From assembly GCA_000149265.1 (NCBI GenBank), contig CH003340.1:414051-478050 (forward strand): 64,000 nt of DNA, given 5' to 3'. Position 1 is the stretch's first letter. Each line of letters starts with the position of its first letter. Under the pieces are notes generated by a model. The model was not told the origin of the DNA, made no database searches, and saw only the letters and a program-made list of their open reading frames with translations. The position numbers and the translations under genes were made by a program. This document shows positions 1-12,358 of this stretch, in pieces. The stretch comes from Ciona savignyi (lineage: Eukaryota > Chordata > Ascidiacea > Phlebobranchia > Cionidae).

Positions 1-1
1 A

Positions 2-3000
2 GTCCTTAATCCAGGCACTGGCACGAAGATACTTACTTTCAAACCCGCAGGTGTGGTAGCATCTTCTGTGAACAAATACTAATCTGATTTATATATACAT
101 TTAGATTAAATAAAGAGCCTAAAATAATTTTTTTGTGTGAAATATGTATACCTCAAGTGAAAAATGTTGATGTGGTGATTTTTGCTTCTATGATGTAGAT
201 TTGCAGTTTGGGATTCAAAGCTTTTTATTTCATTCCAATTTATTTGCAAATTAAGCTTTTTTTTATATCTGTTAAAATTAATTGCGATTTCAATGCTGCC
301 ACAGGTTTAATTTGGCATTAAGTAAATAACGATGATTGCTGAAAAGTGAAGCATAATTTTCTTTGTTATCTTAACAGAAAGCAAAGTAATGGAAATTACT
401 GCAAATCTGTATAATAATCTGATGTTTGTTTTCAGGGAATGAAAGTAATTTCCAATGTGTCCGGTGTGCAGCGGATCATTGTTGCTCCCAAAACCAAGCC
501 GTTGGTCACAGTGCCACAAGGTGAGTGTGAATGTATTGGAAATTTGTACTTGAGCTGCACAGTTTGTATTATTTTCTATGCCGTTTGTGGTTATATTTTT
601 TATATTTAAAACTAACTGAAGAAATAATTAGTAATACTACCTGTATAAAACAAGTTATTAAATATAAAACTGTAAAAAGAGCGTACTATTACCAACTAAC
701 GCTTACACTCTGCTTCTTCCAAGAGTGTCGAAATTTTAAGACAGCCTGTGTTATGTGTTTTAGCTGGGAAATAAAAATAACCTTGAACAATAGGTATAAT
801 TCATTGTTCATTATAATTTGTGTAGTTATTGGAAGTTTGCTGATCATAAGGATTCAGTGTATGTAGGATGGTTCCCAAGACTACTTTCTCACTGATTAAT
901 CAGTAAAAACTATCGTTGCATAACTTGTGTATGTAAGAGTAAAAACCAGCTCCTCGTAGTTCCTTGTGTGGATTTCTAACCACAGTAAAACTTACCGCCT
1001 GTAAATTGAATCCGCTGTGCAAAAGTTGGGATAACGCGTTATTTCTCCCATTTTTAATTATTTGGTTTTGGGAGTTAAAGTCAATCTTCTGTTGATTGAA
1101 AGATGAAAACATCGCAATCCTATAAAACTCTCAATGCAAATCACTCATGAGTTTAGTTATTAACTTTTTTCTTCCAACCATTATTCTCAATTTTGACCTT
1201 TTTGTGATACAGCATCAACACCTGCTGCTGCCATATCAACTGTGCCAGCTGCTGCTCCACCTACAGCTCCCACATCTACAGAGTCCCCCACTCCACCATT
1301 GCCTGCCTCCAGTGTTACAACCGATCACCCAGAATCAGCGTCAATCGATGCCAAAACCTCTCCTGATCCGATCAAAACCCTTCCTGAACCGAAGCCAACA
1401 GAAGAACTTCCACTCCCCATGGAAACTGACTCTTCTGAGCCTGCAAATCAAGTCACTTCAAAAGAAGACCAAAATAGTTCTTCCAAAGAGATAATAACAC
1501 CCGCAACCACCGCTTTTAGTGAGGTCAAACCCGAAACACTCTCCAACACCACTCCGCCCAGTAGCATCAAAGAAGAAGCCCCAGCTGAACAACAGGAAGA
1601 GAAGATGGAAGTCGGGAAGAGCGAAGTGGCAGCCGAATCGGAACCGGATCAGTCGAAACCCATGGATGTTGAACCACCAGCAGCAGCTGCCTCGACCACA
1701 GCTGACAAAGCGCCGACTGCAGACAAAAATGAAACAAAAACTGAACTTCCTAAACCAGACTCTGCAACCGAAGAAAGGTGAAGGTTATTTTCTTAGTATA
1801 CTTGGTATAGGGGGTAACAAATAATAACGAACCCAATAAAACATAAGCAATGTCAATTAGCTGGGAACCACTTAAAGTTTAACGGCTGGTGATTTTTCAG
1901 TATAGAGTGCTAGGAGTGCAAGTTCCACTTATACCATCCTCATTATAGCAAATCATAATATTGTTCAATCAATTCACAAAATAGAACAACAATATAATAT
2001 GCCACACTTCAACAAGTTTCCTCAACTTTTTTTAGTAGGAAAATTAGGTATATTATATATTTATATATATATATATATATATGAATTGTAGATGAATTGA
2101 ACTTAACTTCTCTAACAGCATAAAGCCGGAATGCAAGACCCCTCCCCATGAAACAACCACCACCAACCAAACTGATTCCACCATAACGGCCACCGCTGGT
2201 GCAATCGGACCAACGTCGACCACATCCACTCTCTCCGGTGGAAACATGGCTCCAAGTTCACAGCCGGATTCCACCATCGCAACCACGTATGTCGTTGTTT
2301 ATTAGCACTAATATTCTCTCTGTGTGCATTCAATGCATGCGTCTGTGTTGCCAGAATTATTCTGTGATCTTAGTTACAAAGTGTTATCTTGTCTTCTTCC
2401 TATGCAATTTGTTACATTTGGTGAAAATTTAAAATATTCTTTGCACAAATAATCAGAAGCCATTGTCCAATACAGTGTTTTGTTTTATTTAATTAAAGAA
2501 GATTAAAGCAAATTTCGTACCTATAAAAAGTACTGTATTATGTTTTTAACTAATAATCATTTGGCGAAATTCATGTTGCTTTATCGCACCCCTTTGGCTC
2601 TAACATCTCCGATGAATTCATCTCGCAGCGATTGTCCGACTCCGCCACATGAAACCACCACCACAAACCAAACCGACAGCACCAAGACCGTGTCCGCCTC
2701 CGACCAATCGCAGACCACTCTCACCACGCCTTCGTCAACCATGGCTACGGCCGAACCTGCAACCAGGGAGGCAACCAAGTCCACCGAAGCCACTTCTGAC
2801 GACACGCTGAAGAATGAGGCACCGACGAAACCCGACCATGTGTGGCATGACGTCGCCATCGTCAAATCCACGTCACTGATCGTCAATCAGTACTTGGAGA
2901 AAGTGGATCAAGCTGACCCGGACGCAGTCGACGTCGTCAATATTCCAGATCAGGTTTGTAAATTTCTGACCATAATACAAGAAGTCTTGCTAAAAACATA

Positions 3001-4407
3001 AGTCAGCATAATAATTTTGCCCATGTCTGGGTTATACGTTGTCTTGAGGTCCTTAGTGCAAATTGGAAAAAGCACTTCGCTTTTTTATTAATTTTAAGTT
3101 TTCCTAATGAAAACAAATTGGTTTTAACCTGTTAACTAATAACAAATTCGCAACTGTGTAGATTCTTTTTAGTTCTAACAATAGAATGAATGCTCCCACA
3201 TAAGAAAATATTTTTTGTTTGGGTAATTGCCGTATTTTATCAAACAGAACGGTACTCTGCGAAAAGTATTGCTTGAACCCGGCACAGCATACAAGTTCCG
3301 TGTGGCAGCTCTAAACGAATGCGGACGCGGCCCATTCTCCGACGTCTCTGCGTTCAAGACGTGTCTTCCCGGCTTCCCAGGAGCACCCTCCGCGATTAAA
3401 ATCAGCAAGACCTTGGAAGGAGCCTCCATATCTTGGGAGCCGCCCACAAGTACAAACGGAACAATCCAGGAATACTCAGTCTATCTGGCCGTGAAGAGCT
3501 CACAAGTGAGGCAAAACCCCAACAACATGCAGTTTATCAGGTAGGAGAGCCGATTTGAGGATAATACCCATATTGATACATGTTTTTGCACAATTTTGTT
3601 TGTTGTTCTATTAGTATACTCTTTATCATTATGTTGTTTTGTTGTTGTTTTATGAGGATACTCTTTATCGGCGTGTTCGCCTTCGTAGTGGCAACTTACA
3701 CCGATAGTATTCCAATTTAGCGATTGCTTTTGTCTTTGGACGTTTTACTTAACAAATGCCGGATACCACTGGATTATATGGATGAACCATAATCTGATCA
3801 GACGAATACTATGTAATTAACATGACCACCCTTTACCATTCTATTTAATAATTTACCCATAATCCAGTGTTTATTTCCATTACATTCTTTCAGAGTCTAC
3901 CTAGGAAGCATACCGCGATGCCTGGTTCCGCACAATCATCTGGGATCCGCCCACATTGATTGTTCCACCAAACCAGCCATCATATTCAGGATAGCAGCGA
4001 AGAACCAGAAAGGTTACGGCCCCGCGACCCAGGTTCGGTGGCTGCAAGGTAGGAACGAACGTCTTTTTATGTGGAAAATTTAACTGTACAGGTCTCAAGC
4101 TACGCAGTTTTAGTATTTTTGGCATGATGTGTTATTTTTTTCAATTACGCATACATAAAATATTAACCGAAGTTATTAATGTGGATTTTTAAATAGAAAT
4201 TGCAAATATGACCGATAGATTACAAAATCACCTTCTGTTTTCAGATGCATCGAAGGTAGACACGGAAAGACAAGCTTTTAAACGAAGCGTTGCTGCACAA
4301 GAGAGGTATTCTTCATAGCCTGCTTTTACGTCATATCAAGCGATTCGGCAATTTATCTTTAACGTTTTTTTTTCAGCTCCACAAAGAAATCAAGACTGGA
4401 GGTTTGA
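2..4407 (+). CDS. HCFC1: Host cell factor HCFC1, 3' part (partial at left edge)
   Basis: Nuclear scaffold that tethers chromatin-modifying enzymes (SET1/MLL, OGT, BAP1) to promoters; the N-terminal kelch domain lies to the left of the window. Exons I place: ~2-50 or 55, 436-520, 1213-1777, 2119-2286, 2629-2953, 3248-3540, 3894-4048, 4245-4305 and 4377-4407; from 436 on, all junction phases agree. The exon at 1213 encodes a Pro/Thr/Ser/Glu-rich linker typical of the HCF middle region. Exons at 2119 and 2629 each carry CxxPPHET. Exons 2629-4048 encode the C-terminal Fn3 self-association module, including [49 protein letters not shown] and [17 protein letters not shown], close to vertebrate HCF-1. 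The tail is short, basic (STKKSRLEV) and ends in TGA. The left-edge exon is uncertain: frame 2 reads [14 protein letters not shown] but needs a weak donor at 56; the better donor at 51 fits another frame. Confidence 0.95.
2138..2182 (+). repeat. HCF-1-PRO-like repeat, copy 1 (exon 2119-2286)
   Basis: Codes for [15 protein letters not shown], preceded by ECK. The C-x-x-P-P-x-E-T core matches the vertebrate HCF-1-PRO repeat (C-S-N-P-P-C-E-T-H-E-T), where OGT cuts at the glutamate. The Glu and following Thr are kept; the Cys before the Glu is replaced by His. Cleavage in this species is inference. Confidence 0.7.
2639..2683 (+). repeat. HCF-1-PRO-like repeat, copy 2 (exon 2629-2953)
   Basis: Codes for the same 15 residues as the copy 457-501 bases upstream, preceded by DCP. 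Eight of the fifteen codons differ between copies and every difference is synonymous. Both exons begin in the same phase, so they look like an old exon duplication held constant at protein level. Confidence 0.7.
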
Positions 4408-4815
4408 AAGTCTAGAAGCATTATCTTCCCTCTAAAAACTCGCAACATATGGCAGCAGCAGTGCAGTCTGTACAGTGTACATACTCCGAAACTGCAGCGC
4501 CTTTTATTTTACTCTCTTTTTCGAGCCATTTTTTGCAGTTCGTTGTATAGTTCTTATATTTCTTCACTATGGTTTAACCGAGACCTTTATACGTTGAAAA
4601 GTTTCTTCGCCATCTCCCGTGCATTGACATATCAGGGACCGCAATGACTGCGCCGCAGATGGGAGAGGCGACATCTCTCGGGCTTTGTAAACAGTTTTGC
4701 GTTTTCTCTGCCTTGATTCCTTTATTGCCACCCCAAGTCCTGCTTTTTTGTTCGTTTTCGCTTGTGGATTATGATACACATTTTGTTGTGTATTTACCGC
4801 CCTTTTTTGCTAATT

Positions 4816-4821
4816 AATAAA
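4816..4821 (+). terminator. Poly(A) signal of HCFC1
   Basis: AATAAA, 409 bases after the TGA stop codon. The stretch between (4408-4815) shows no exon and is best read as the 3' UTR. Confidence 0.6.
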
Positions 4822-6228
4822 TGTATAGAAATATTTTAAGAGAAACGACGAGCAGATTTTTTGTTTGTGATTTTGTTCATACGGCCGGTTAGGTTGATAG
4901 CAGCGACGCGTCAGTATTTTAGTTTAAGTTGACAAAAATCAACCGTTGGTTTCTTAGAATTTTGTTAAGGATGGTATTCTGTTAACACCGTAAATGGGAA
5001 TACGAAAGGAACGTTGTCAAATGGGCACTCTTCGGAGTACGTAAGATAGCGACTTTAGTACACCGAAATTTCCAGTAAGATAAGATTTCACTAAAGCGAT
5101 AAACTAGAGAATGTCAACCACGTGTTTGACAACCACTACAGTATATGTAAAACACATTTTGTATACTAGCAGGGTCCATAACCACAATTTGTTTTGTTTA
5201 TACACCGAGTATGTAGTTTGTTTTTGCAAGCATAAACGCATGGGTCCCATAGTTATTAAACCAAACTTATTTTCCATGTGTAGTTAAAAAAACAATAATA
5301 GTGTGAGATTTAGGAACATTTTACCGCAAATGTTTTAAATTAAAGCCTCTTGTCAAGCGCAGTAGTGAAATAAGGCTAAATTTTCAATTTGGCAAATTCC
5401 CTGGACTTGGTACATAAAATTTATGTTTTAACATATGTGGGTCATGTTATCTAACAATTCTTAAAGTTTTAAACCGATTTAACGACTCCTTGTTAGAGAT
5501 TTCTTTTTTCTCAATGTTACAGCGGCGCAGCAACCATGCTAACTTTTACCAAATCTGATCAAAATTGGAGCAGCTGTTTTAGCGCTATGCTCAAAAGAAG
5601 ATATTTTTTATAAGTACCGTTTTGGAGTCTCAGGGGAATCCCCTAGAACTTATTACCCAAAATATTTGTTTCTTCATATCTAAACCATGTTGTCTTACAA
5701 ATGACAAAGTTTCATTGCGTTCCATTACCCCATCTGGTAGATGTCGTGGCAACATGCCATGTCTGTCACAATCATGATTCAGGAACCCTTAATAAAAGTT
5801 TCTTTTTCTTTTAATTGGCACAGAAGTGACTAACGGTCCAACATTCTACCAACCTTTCGGCCACACGACCGTACGAGTTGCTGTTCTTGAGTCGAGAATA
5901 ATTTCCAGTTTAAATTGATTTAAAGAAAATGCTATTTTTAAGAAAGTACTTTGTGTTAACGATTCTCTTATATGGCGGTGTTGTAACTACTTGTTACGTT
6001 TAAAAATGTGCCCTCTTTTATACCATATTGCTATATCACAAATCCGTAATAAACTTAACACTGTCAACCATGTGTTGGTCAAGTCGATAGCAATGTCTAA
6101 ACACACTGCAGCGATATCGTATTAGACCAAGCATGTTTATCCCATATCCTATAATGATGTGTCCAACAGCGAAAGTCCGCTAGGTGGTGATAAAGATCTT
6201 TACAATTACAATTTAATGTTCATTTTTC

Positions 6229-6350
6229 GTATGGTCGAGTGGCCGAATGGTTAGCGAGACCAATACTTACACCGACTTTTATACAAAAACGGTCCTGTGC
6301 CTATATTTCATTATGGGTTTGAAATTTGGCTCGGTAAAAAATGCTTAATT
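6229..6350 (+). repeat. tRNA-like SINE, second family
   Basis: Begins TGGTCGAGTGGCCGAATGGT, an A-box typical of Ser/Leu-type tRNAs, and continues CGAGACCAATAC...AAAAACGGTC...ATGGGTTTGAAA. The same order of blocks recurs at about 30083-30195, so this is a dispersed family and not a tRNA gene. No cloverleaf closes and the B-box is degenerate. Confidence 0.55.
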
Positions 6351-6724
6351 TCTGTTTAAAAGCGGAGCAGAGAAATGTTCACAAAAATGGATTGTCCCCG
6401 TGAATGAGACAACCGTAAAATTACCTCGCACTATCGGCATACCAGAGCTCTTGCAAAGTGCTACAATTTTGACGTTCCTTTAGATTTAGTAGAAGCCATT
6501 AATTAGATTCAGGTTGGCTACTAAGTTCATTCCCAAGGACACAACTGAATGGCGAGCAACAAGATTCGATTCATAACCCTTCCTGTTGAAAAGCGCCACA
6601 CGAACCCACCAAACTGCTATCTGCCGTACGAACTGCGATTGATATAAGCTTTGCGCTCACGGATTAGTGTTTTGTTACCAATCAGTCTTTATAAGGTCAA
6701 AATTAGCAGAGCTATTTCGTTTGA

Positions 6725-7072
6725 GTCCGACCGATTAGTCTAGTGGTTTAGTACGACGCATTTCAACCGAAAGGTTGCAGGTTCAACCGACAGGTTGCGA
6801 TAACAGGTTCAACCGAAAGGTTGCGAAACTAGTCGCTAGCTGGTCGGTTGTCCTTTGGCAAGGCACTTAACAGACATTGCCTGAACCCAGTGGATTAATG
6901 GTTTCTACTGAATTAAATGAACGTGTGTAGGTATTATATACAACATACCGCAATAGCTCCGGTTACCCGACGGTGGGCGCAAGGTGATCCGACGATTGCC
7001 AACGTGTTAATTAACCCCCTTGGTTTTTCCATTCACGGGGATAAACATAAATATATCCTATCCTATATCAGT
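6725..7072 (+). repeat. tRNA-derived SINE, main family
   Basis: Near full-length copy. The head has GATTAGTCTAGTGG (A-box-like) and GGTTGCAGGTTC (B-box-like). The body has CAAGGCACTTAAC, GGATTAATGG, CACTGCAATAGCTCCGG-type and CGGTGGGCGC blocks, and the tail ends CACGGGGATAAACAT...CCTATCCTAT. The B-box segment is repeated about three times (GGTTCAACCGA near 6782-6820), a copy-specific expansion. I recall a composite SINE described from Ciona (Cics-1) and this may be the same family, which I cannot verify here. Confidence 0.8.
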
Positions 7073-7721
7073 TTGGTAGTTCCGTTTATTATGCTCACTT
7101 TTAACATAATTTTAAACCAAAACGGGCTCTCCAATCAAACCCATTTTTTGTAACAAGTCAAACCACCTTAACGAAAGTACTAATGGAAAATAATTCCATT
7201 TAGTTGTGTTCCTTATTGTCGTACCGCTTATAATTTGTAAGTGGCTGCAAAAAGTTTTTTTTGTGTTTTATTTTTCTGTTGTTTCAAGTTTTGTTGTGGT
7301 TATTGTCCTACAAAAACATAATTTATTAACTTTGTCAGGAGTGAAATAATATGAGTCTGCCACGTTGAAAAAACACCCAAATAAGATTTCTATGATACAA
7401 ATCTTTTTTTAAAAGGTTCTTTAAAGTTTTTTTAAAGTTTGGTAAAATTGGTCGAATGCAATGCATTAACGAAAGACTCTTCTTTGTCTACTATTTTATA
7501 CTGTGTTGCACAAAACCGCTGGTTCGTGAAATGCTAAGCAAAATTAGTAAAATTACAGCGTAAGCTCAATGCCGCATGTGTAGTATTTGCCTTACTGTAC
7601 CTAAATTAAAAAAATATATATATTTACTGATATACAACTAAATTTGTTATTGAAAAAACAAAAATTATTTTAAATTTTTATTATGTTGTAAAATATCAAA
7701 AGAAAAAAAACTTTTTCCGAC

Positions 7722-8000
7722 AGTTTAGTAAGATGATTTAGTGAGTCGCCTTTTAAAGCGATAGTTGCATGTGCGAACTGGTCGCTAGCTAGTAGGCTGT
7801 GTTTTTTGGCAAGGCACTAAACCCAGCGGATTAAAAAGTTTTACTAAATGAAAGGAAAGTGTAAGTCATACACAGCACACTGCAATAGCTCCGGTAACTG
7901 GATGGTGGGCGCTGTGGGTTATCTGACGATTGCCTGTGTGTTAACCCCATTGATGATTTTCCCACTCACGGGGATAAACATGAATATTCTATCCTTTTTT
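7722..8000 (+). repeat. tRNA-derived SINE, main family
   Basis: A diverged sense copy: GTCGCCTTTTAAAGCGATAG head, TGGTCGCTAGCTAGTAGGC, ACACTGCAATAGCTCCGGTA and CACGGGGATAAACATGAATA tail. Short open frames across it are fortuitous. Confidence 0.75.
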
Positions 8001-8869
8001 GACCAAACAAAACTCGCAGTTAGTGCCGTGTCAAAGTTCTACAGGCTCCATAAGAACATTTTAATAGATGGTCAGAAAATGACTGTTATTTTGGGTTCAC
8101 TGATAAGTGAATTTAAAACAGAATATTGTTTTGTGACTTATATGCTTAGCTGACCGTAAGACACTGCTTTTATTGGTTCTCAACTATACAAAGAGAGGAT
8201 TAAACAAAGTCATTGTTATAATATAATCCTGATGTGAACTTTAATCTGCAAATGCAAAGAAAACGCATATAAATTAAAGACCCTATTTTAACAATAACGG
8301 ACTAATTCTTTAAACTATAATTAAATAGATCGTATGTTATTCTATAACAATAACTTTATTAGATATACTGTTAAATATAACTATAAAAGCCTAATGTCTG
8401 ACTTAAAAACCTTTATAAAAATAATTGTCTTATGTGCGTGGTACAATTGTAAAAGTTTATAAATGGAATTCTACAACAATATTTTTATTGACTATATGCA
8501 GGTAAAACTAACAAATAAAAACTAAGGACTAACTTGGATACCTGAATAAAAAGGAATCGGTGTATGCATGCATTATAATTAAAAGTTTCAAATATGCGCA
8601 AAGGCTTGCGTTGAAGAATACAATTTTCGTAAACTAGTTTAGTTTGGTTTACTTTATATTTTGTTTCCACGATCAAAACACGAAGCAGGACCTTTGATAA
8701 AATTTTGGAAAACGGGAAAAATTGGCAACCGATAAACCCACAAAAAACTTAAAAATAAGTGTTTTTAAAAAATACATTAAGCAGGCATGTCATAATTAAA
8801 TAAAACACTTAAAAAAATATATGTCCCATTTTTATTAATGGTACCCATAATTATCTTCACGAGAATATT

Positions 8870-9070
8870 GATTGCTGTTCTAGGCATCTCAGCGGCAAAA
8901 GAAAAAGGCGTAGAGGCGGTGAAACTAAACGAGGCGTCCCTCATATGCGGCGCAGTTGGTGATAAGCAAATCACAGCGGTCATGCTGCGTCTACAACTAA
9001 CAGTAGATGCTTGATTGGCTGGATTAGGAAAACGAAGAGGTTTTTAGAGCCTGGTTTCGAATTTAAAGAA
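8870..9070. promoter_or_regulatory. Candidate proximal regulatory region of Zic
   Basis: A short GC- and CpG-rich island in AT-rich surroundings, about 430-620 bases before the Zic ATG. It holds AGCGGC/AGGCGG/GCGGCG motifs, an inverted CCAAT (ATTGGC at about 9015) and a GGATTA homeodomain-type site (Otx/Gsc class) at about 9023. Function is inferred from base composition and position only. Confidence 0.35.
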
Positions 9071-9436
9071 ATTATGCACATATAATGAAAGGAAAAATTA
9101 TAAAATATAAATAGTATATAGACGTAACGAGTTTTCTTAAGTCAACAATTTTTTTAATATGAAAGAATAGACGTAACGAGTTAAAATGGGCGCAGAATAA
9201 TTCTTTCCTATGCTGCGTCGAGGTGTATTTTAATTAAAGAATTAACAACATTTTTTTTGAATTAGAAAAACTTTCGAATTATTTCGACCTACATATATAC
9301 ATACTTACGAATTTGTTGGCCGTGGATAATTTTGTTTATTCCGCTCCAATAATTCTTGGTAGCCAACTTATCGAATTTGATCAGCATTGCATTGCCATTT
9401 CGTATTACTAACCTTAATTTGTACTTATTTATTCCT

Positions 9437-9438
9437 AG
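9437..9438 (+). other. Possible 3' splice or spliced-leader acceptor in Zic 5' UTR
   Basis: A pyrimidine-rich stretch ending TTATTTATTCCTAG lies 58 bases before the ATG, followed by a purine-rich leader. It could be the acceptor of a 5' UTR intron or of spliced-leader trans-splicing, which is common in Ciona. No donor was identified. Confidence 0.35.
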
Positions 9439-9496
9439 AAAAAAGTGCACTGTGCCTGTAACGTAGCCGACGAACGCAACTTACTTTACAATCAAT

Positions 9497-11210
9497 ATGG
9501 CTTTCGTTGGCACGCTTGGTTACGAGTCGTCTGCGGGCTACCAGCGTCCCCATCACCCGTACGAGGCCAAAGACGCCTCCTTCCCGCAGGAGGTTCTTAT
9601 TCCTCAAGCATACTCGACTTTTCAACCCGCACCGCACGTTGAACAGCAAGCGTTATCTACAACACAATCGGTATGGTCCTCGGGCTCAGCAAGTCCACCG
9701 AACCAGTATAAATACCAATACGGCGCTTGGTCAAACGCGCCTTCGTTAAACTTCAACTTGCCCGTGAATTTTCCGCACCACCCAGCATTGCACCCGTCTT
9801 CCCAAGCATTCTTCGCCTACAGCGCTTTTCAGCACCCACAGGCTGAAGTACGCGTCGAACTTGCCTGCAAATGGACTAAGTCGCTTCCTAACATGTTCGA
9901 AAACTCGGACGGTTGCCAGTTTCAAAAGCCAGAGAACCAGCAAGTCCAAGGGGAGCCGTGTAACCTGGTATTTCACAGCATGCTGGATCTTGTGACACAC
10001 GTCGGACGTGATCACGTCGGTGGACCCGAACACACAGACCATGCTTGCTACTGGCAAGATTGCTCACGAGAAAACAAACCTTTCAAAGCAAAGTACAAGC
10101 TGATCAACCACATCCGAGTGCACACTGGCGAAAAGCCATTTCAATGCCCCTACCCTGGATGTGGAAAAGTGTTTGCTCGGAGCGAGAATTTGAAAATTCA
10201 CAAACGCACTCACACAGGTAAGTTCAAATGATCACCGATAGTTAAGTTATATGTACAATGCACTTAAATTTTTATTTAAAAACCTGATGATAACGCTCAA
10301 GTATATTCACAATGAGATTTATAAGTATTATTCTTATATCTCTGACGAAATTTTGTTTGTATTACAGGAGAGAAGCCATTTTGTTGCGAGTTTTCTGGTT
10401 GCAACAGAAGATTTGCGAACAGTTCCGATCGGAAGAAGCACACGCACGTTCACACCACCGACAAGCCATACTTGTGCAAGGTACGTTTTCAGGCACATAT
10501 TACTTACTTAGTTCGTTTGAATTTAAATTCGATGCTTGCAGGTTTACGGCTGCGAGAAAAGCTACACCCACCCCAGCTCCCTTCGCAAGCACATGAAAGT
10601 TCACGAATCCCAGGGAGACGTCATTTGCGAGCCAACCATCGCGGCCATTACTTCACTGTCAGGGATCTCGGCACCGGACAGTAACAACAACATCTCGCGC
10701 GGGGAGGATGCTTCTCCGGAGCACAAAATCATGGATCAGAGCAACTCCCTCTCGCCTCCAGCCCTCTCCCCCTGCTCCATTGGCAGCGAGGCTTCGGCTT
10801 CACCGTGCTCAGTATCGGAAGAACAAAGAATCTGTCTTCCTACCAACGTAGTGTCTCCGTTTGCATACGTGGAGCATTCCACCCCGACACAAAACACGGA
10901 AGCAAAATGTGAACAAGACGCATACCTGCTGCAGCCACACGCGGCGCAAAATAACTGGCAGTTTCCGATCTGCCACGATCAGCAAGTTAGTCCCTACGTC
11001 ACTACCGAAAAGTCCTCGTTCCCACCAATCTGTCATAGCGTCGAACCGGTGTACTACTCTCAAAGCTCGCAGCAGCCTTTTTACCCGAACATGCACCCGA
11101 TCCAAAATACATATTCCCGTCACCTTGGAACAAGCACGAGTTCGTTTCACCCGTTTTCTCACCACGTTTCAAGCGCATCCGGCGTGTTTAACCCGGAAAC
11201 TGTTTTTTAA
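9497..11210 (+). CDS. Zic: Zic-family zinc-finger transcription factor
   Basis: Complete gene of three exons, 9497-10217, 10368-10480 and 10542-11210; phases agree and give 500 aa. The ATG starts [16 protein letters not shown]. Residues about 115-310 hold five C2H2 fingers: an atypical ZF1 (CKW...[15 protein letters not shown]), ZF2 (CYWQDC), ZF3 ([20 protein letters not shown]), ZF4 ([19 protein letters not shown]) and ZF5 ([18 protein letters not shown]). Intron 2 interrupts ZF5 directly after LCK, a position I recall from vertebrate Zic genes. The N-terminus is Pro/Gln/Ser-rich and the C-terminus Ser-rich. Ciona has two Zic classes, maternal macho-1 (Zic-r.a) and the multicopy ZicL (Zic-r.b). 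A single copy here favours macho-1, but I cannot settle that from sequence. As a family member it should be a nuclear DNA-binding regulator of muscle/neural fate. Confidence 0.95.
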
Positions 11211-11705
11211 GTGTTTCTGGCACTATTTTTGGTGACCGTCCAGACGAGTGGCCGCCATTTTGTTTTCGCACCGCGCACCGCACGCCTACCCGTGATTACG
11301 TGTTACTCGCACCGGTAATGGTTACGATTTTTCCTTCACTGCACTTTGGTGTTGTTATATCTTCTTTTAAAAGTCCACATTGTGCCTACTGCATTTTGTT
11401 GCTTTTTATGGCAAGCACAGAAGGATTTTTTATTTTAGTTATTTCTATTTTCTATTCTCACCATTTTGCCTCAGTTTTGTGCCTTCATTCTTCAATATAA
11501 TGTGCTTTATTCTTCAATTTATGTTTTCGTTTAACACGTACATTTTTAAAAAAATCCTCCTACATTATAACACTGGGGGCAATTCATATTTGCTGAATTA
11601 TTTATTTCCTGCCTTCATTGCGCCATGGCATATTATAAACCGTTTTAAACCTTGTAATGTGTATATTCCTTACCGTAATTTTGTTTACTTAAAACTAAGT
11701 TTATA

Positions 11706-11711
11706 AATAAA
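11706..11711 (+). terminator. Poly(A) signal of Zic
   Basis: AATAAA in TTATAAATAAAAAAG, 496 bases after the TAA. The intervening U-rich sequence (11211-11705) has no exon and is the probable 3' UTR. Confidence 0.65.
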
Positions 11712-12145
11712 AAAGAATCGGTAAAATGACGGAGTCCTGTTCTGGGCCCAAATTCATCTTTGCACTTCTTAGTGGTCAGTCAGCATAAACCAAAAATCGT
11801 TCAGCATTTTGTTGCCTTGGTATATAGAATCGTAACACACAGAAGGGCATAACTATAAAATGAACTAGAAATACAGTACAGTATTGTAAACACAATAGGT
11901 ATTGTTCGGTGTTTTATAGTTTACAATATTTGTTTCGACAGAATGCTTTACTAGTTGACAAAAAAGGATAAGCGACCTGCAATAATTAAATTTTTATTTT
12001 AGTTTAAACAAGGTTCAGAAGCATATAAACGTATATTATGAAAATTGTGTAACTCAAAAGTAAGGAGTAAAGATAATTATCGTCGGCTTAGCTCAACCGA
12101 ACGGTGAATAATATACATTGTGTACTGAAGATTCATGTTTTAGGG

Positions 12146-12358
12146 CAGGGGTGAACTTTTATAGTCGGCCAGCCAATGTGGGAAAATGAAGTCCTTGGTG
12201 GGTCGGTTTATTGCATGAATGGTATTCAATATCTTAACCACATATTTATTTACTAATGCATGGGCCACATTAATGGGTATGGTTATATACAGTCTGCGGG
12301 CCGGTCAATCCATTTACGGGTCGTACCAGGCCCGCGGGATGTATGTTGTCCATGGCTG
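12146..12358. mobile_element. hAT-type MITE (213 bp) with 8-bp target duplication
   Basis: Starts CAGGGGTGAAC and ends GTCCATGGCTG, with GC-rich complementary blocks inside (GCGGGCCGG ... GGCCCGCGGG). It is flanked by TTTTAGGG (12138-12145) and TTTTAGTG (12359-12366), an 8-bp duplication with one or two mismatches, as hAT transposases make. No transposase frame, so it is non-autonomous. Relatives occur at about 30652-30809 and, inverted, at about 57157-57668. Confidence 0.75.

Larger units (their letters stand above)
4860..8860. other. Intergenic DNA between HCFC1 and Zic
   Basis: I see no coding exon here. The stretch contains at least three tRNA-derived SINE copies, listed separately, and a minus-strand tRNA-like head fragment near 5830-5890 (on the minus strand GGTCGTGTGGCCGAAAGGTT). 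The rest is AT-rich unique sequence. Confidence 0.6.

Noticed and set aside
2053-2886. Minus-strand open frames over the HCFC1 linker exons
   Set aside because: They are shadows of the Thr/Pro-rich coding exons and cross introns.
6229-6310. tRNA-Ser/Leu gene
   Set aside because: A-box is good but no acceptor stem or clean B-box, and the whole block recurs at 30083 as a diverged repeat.
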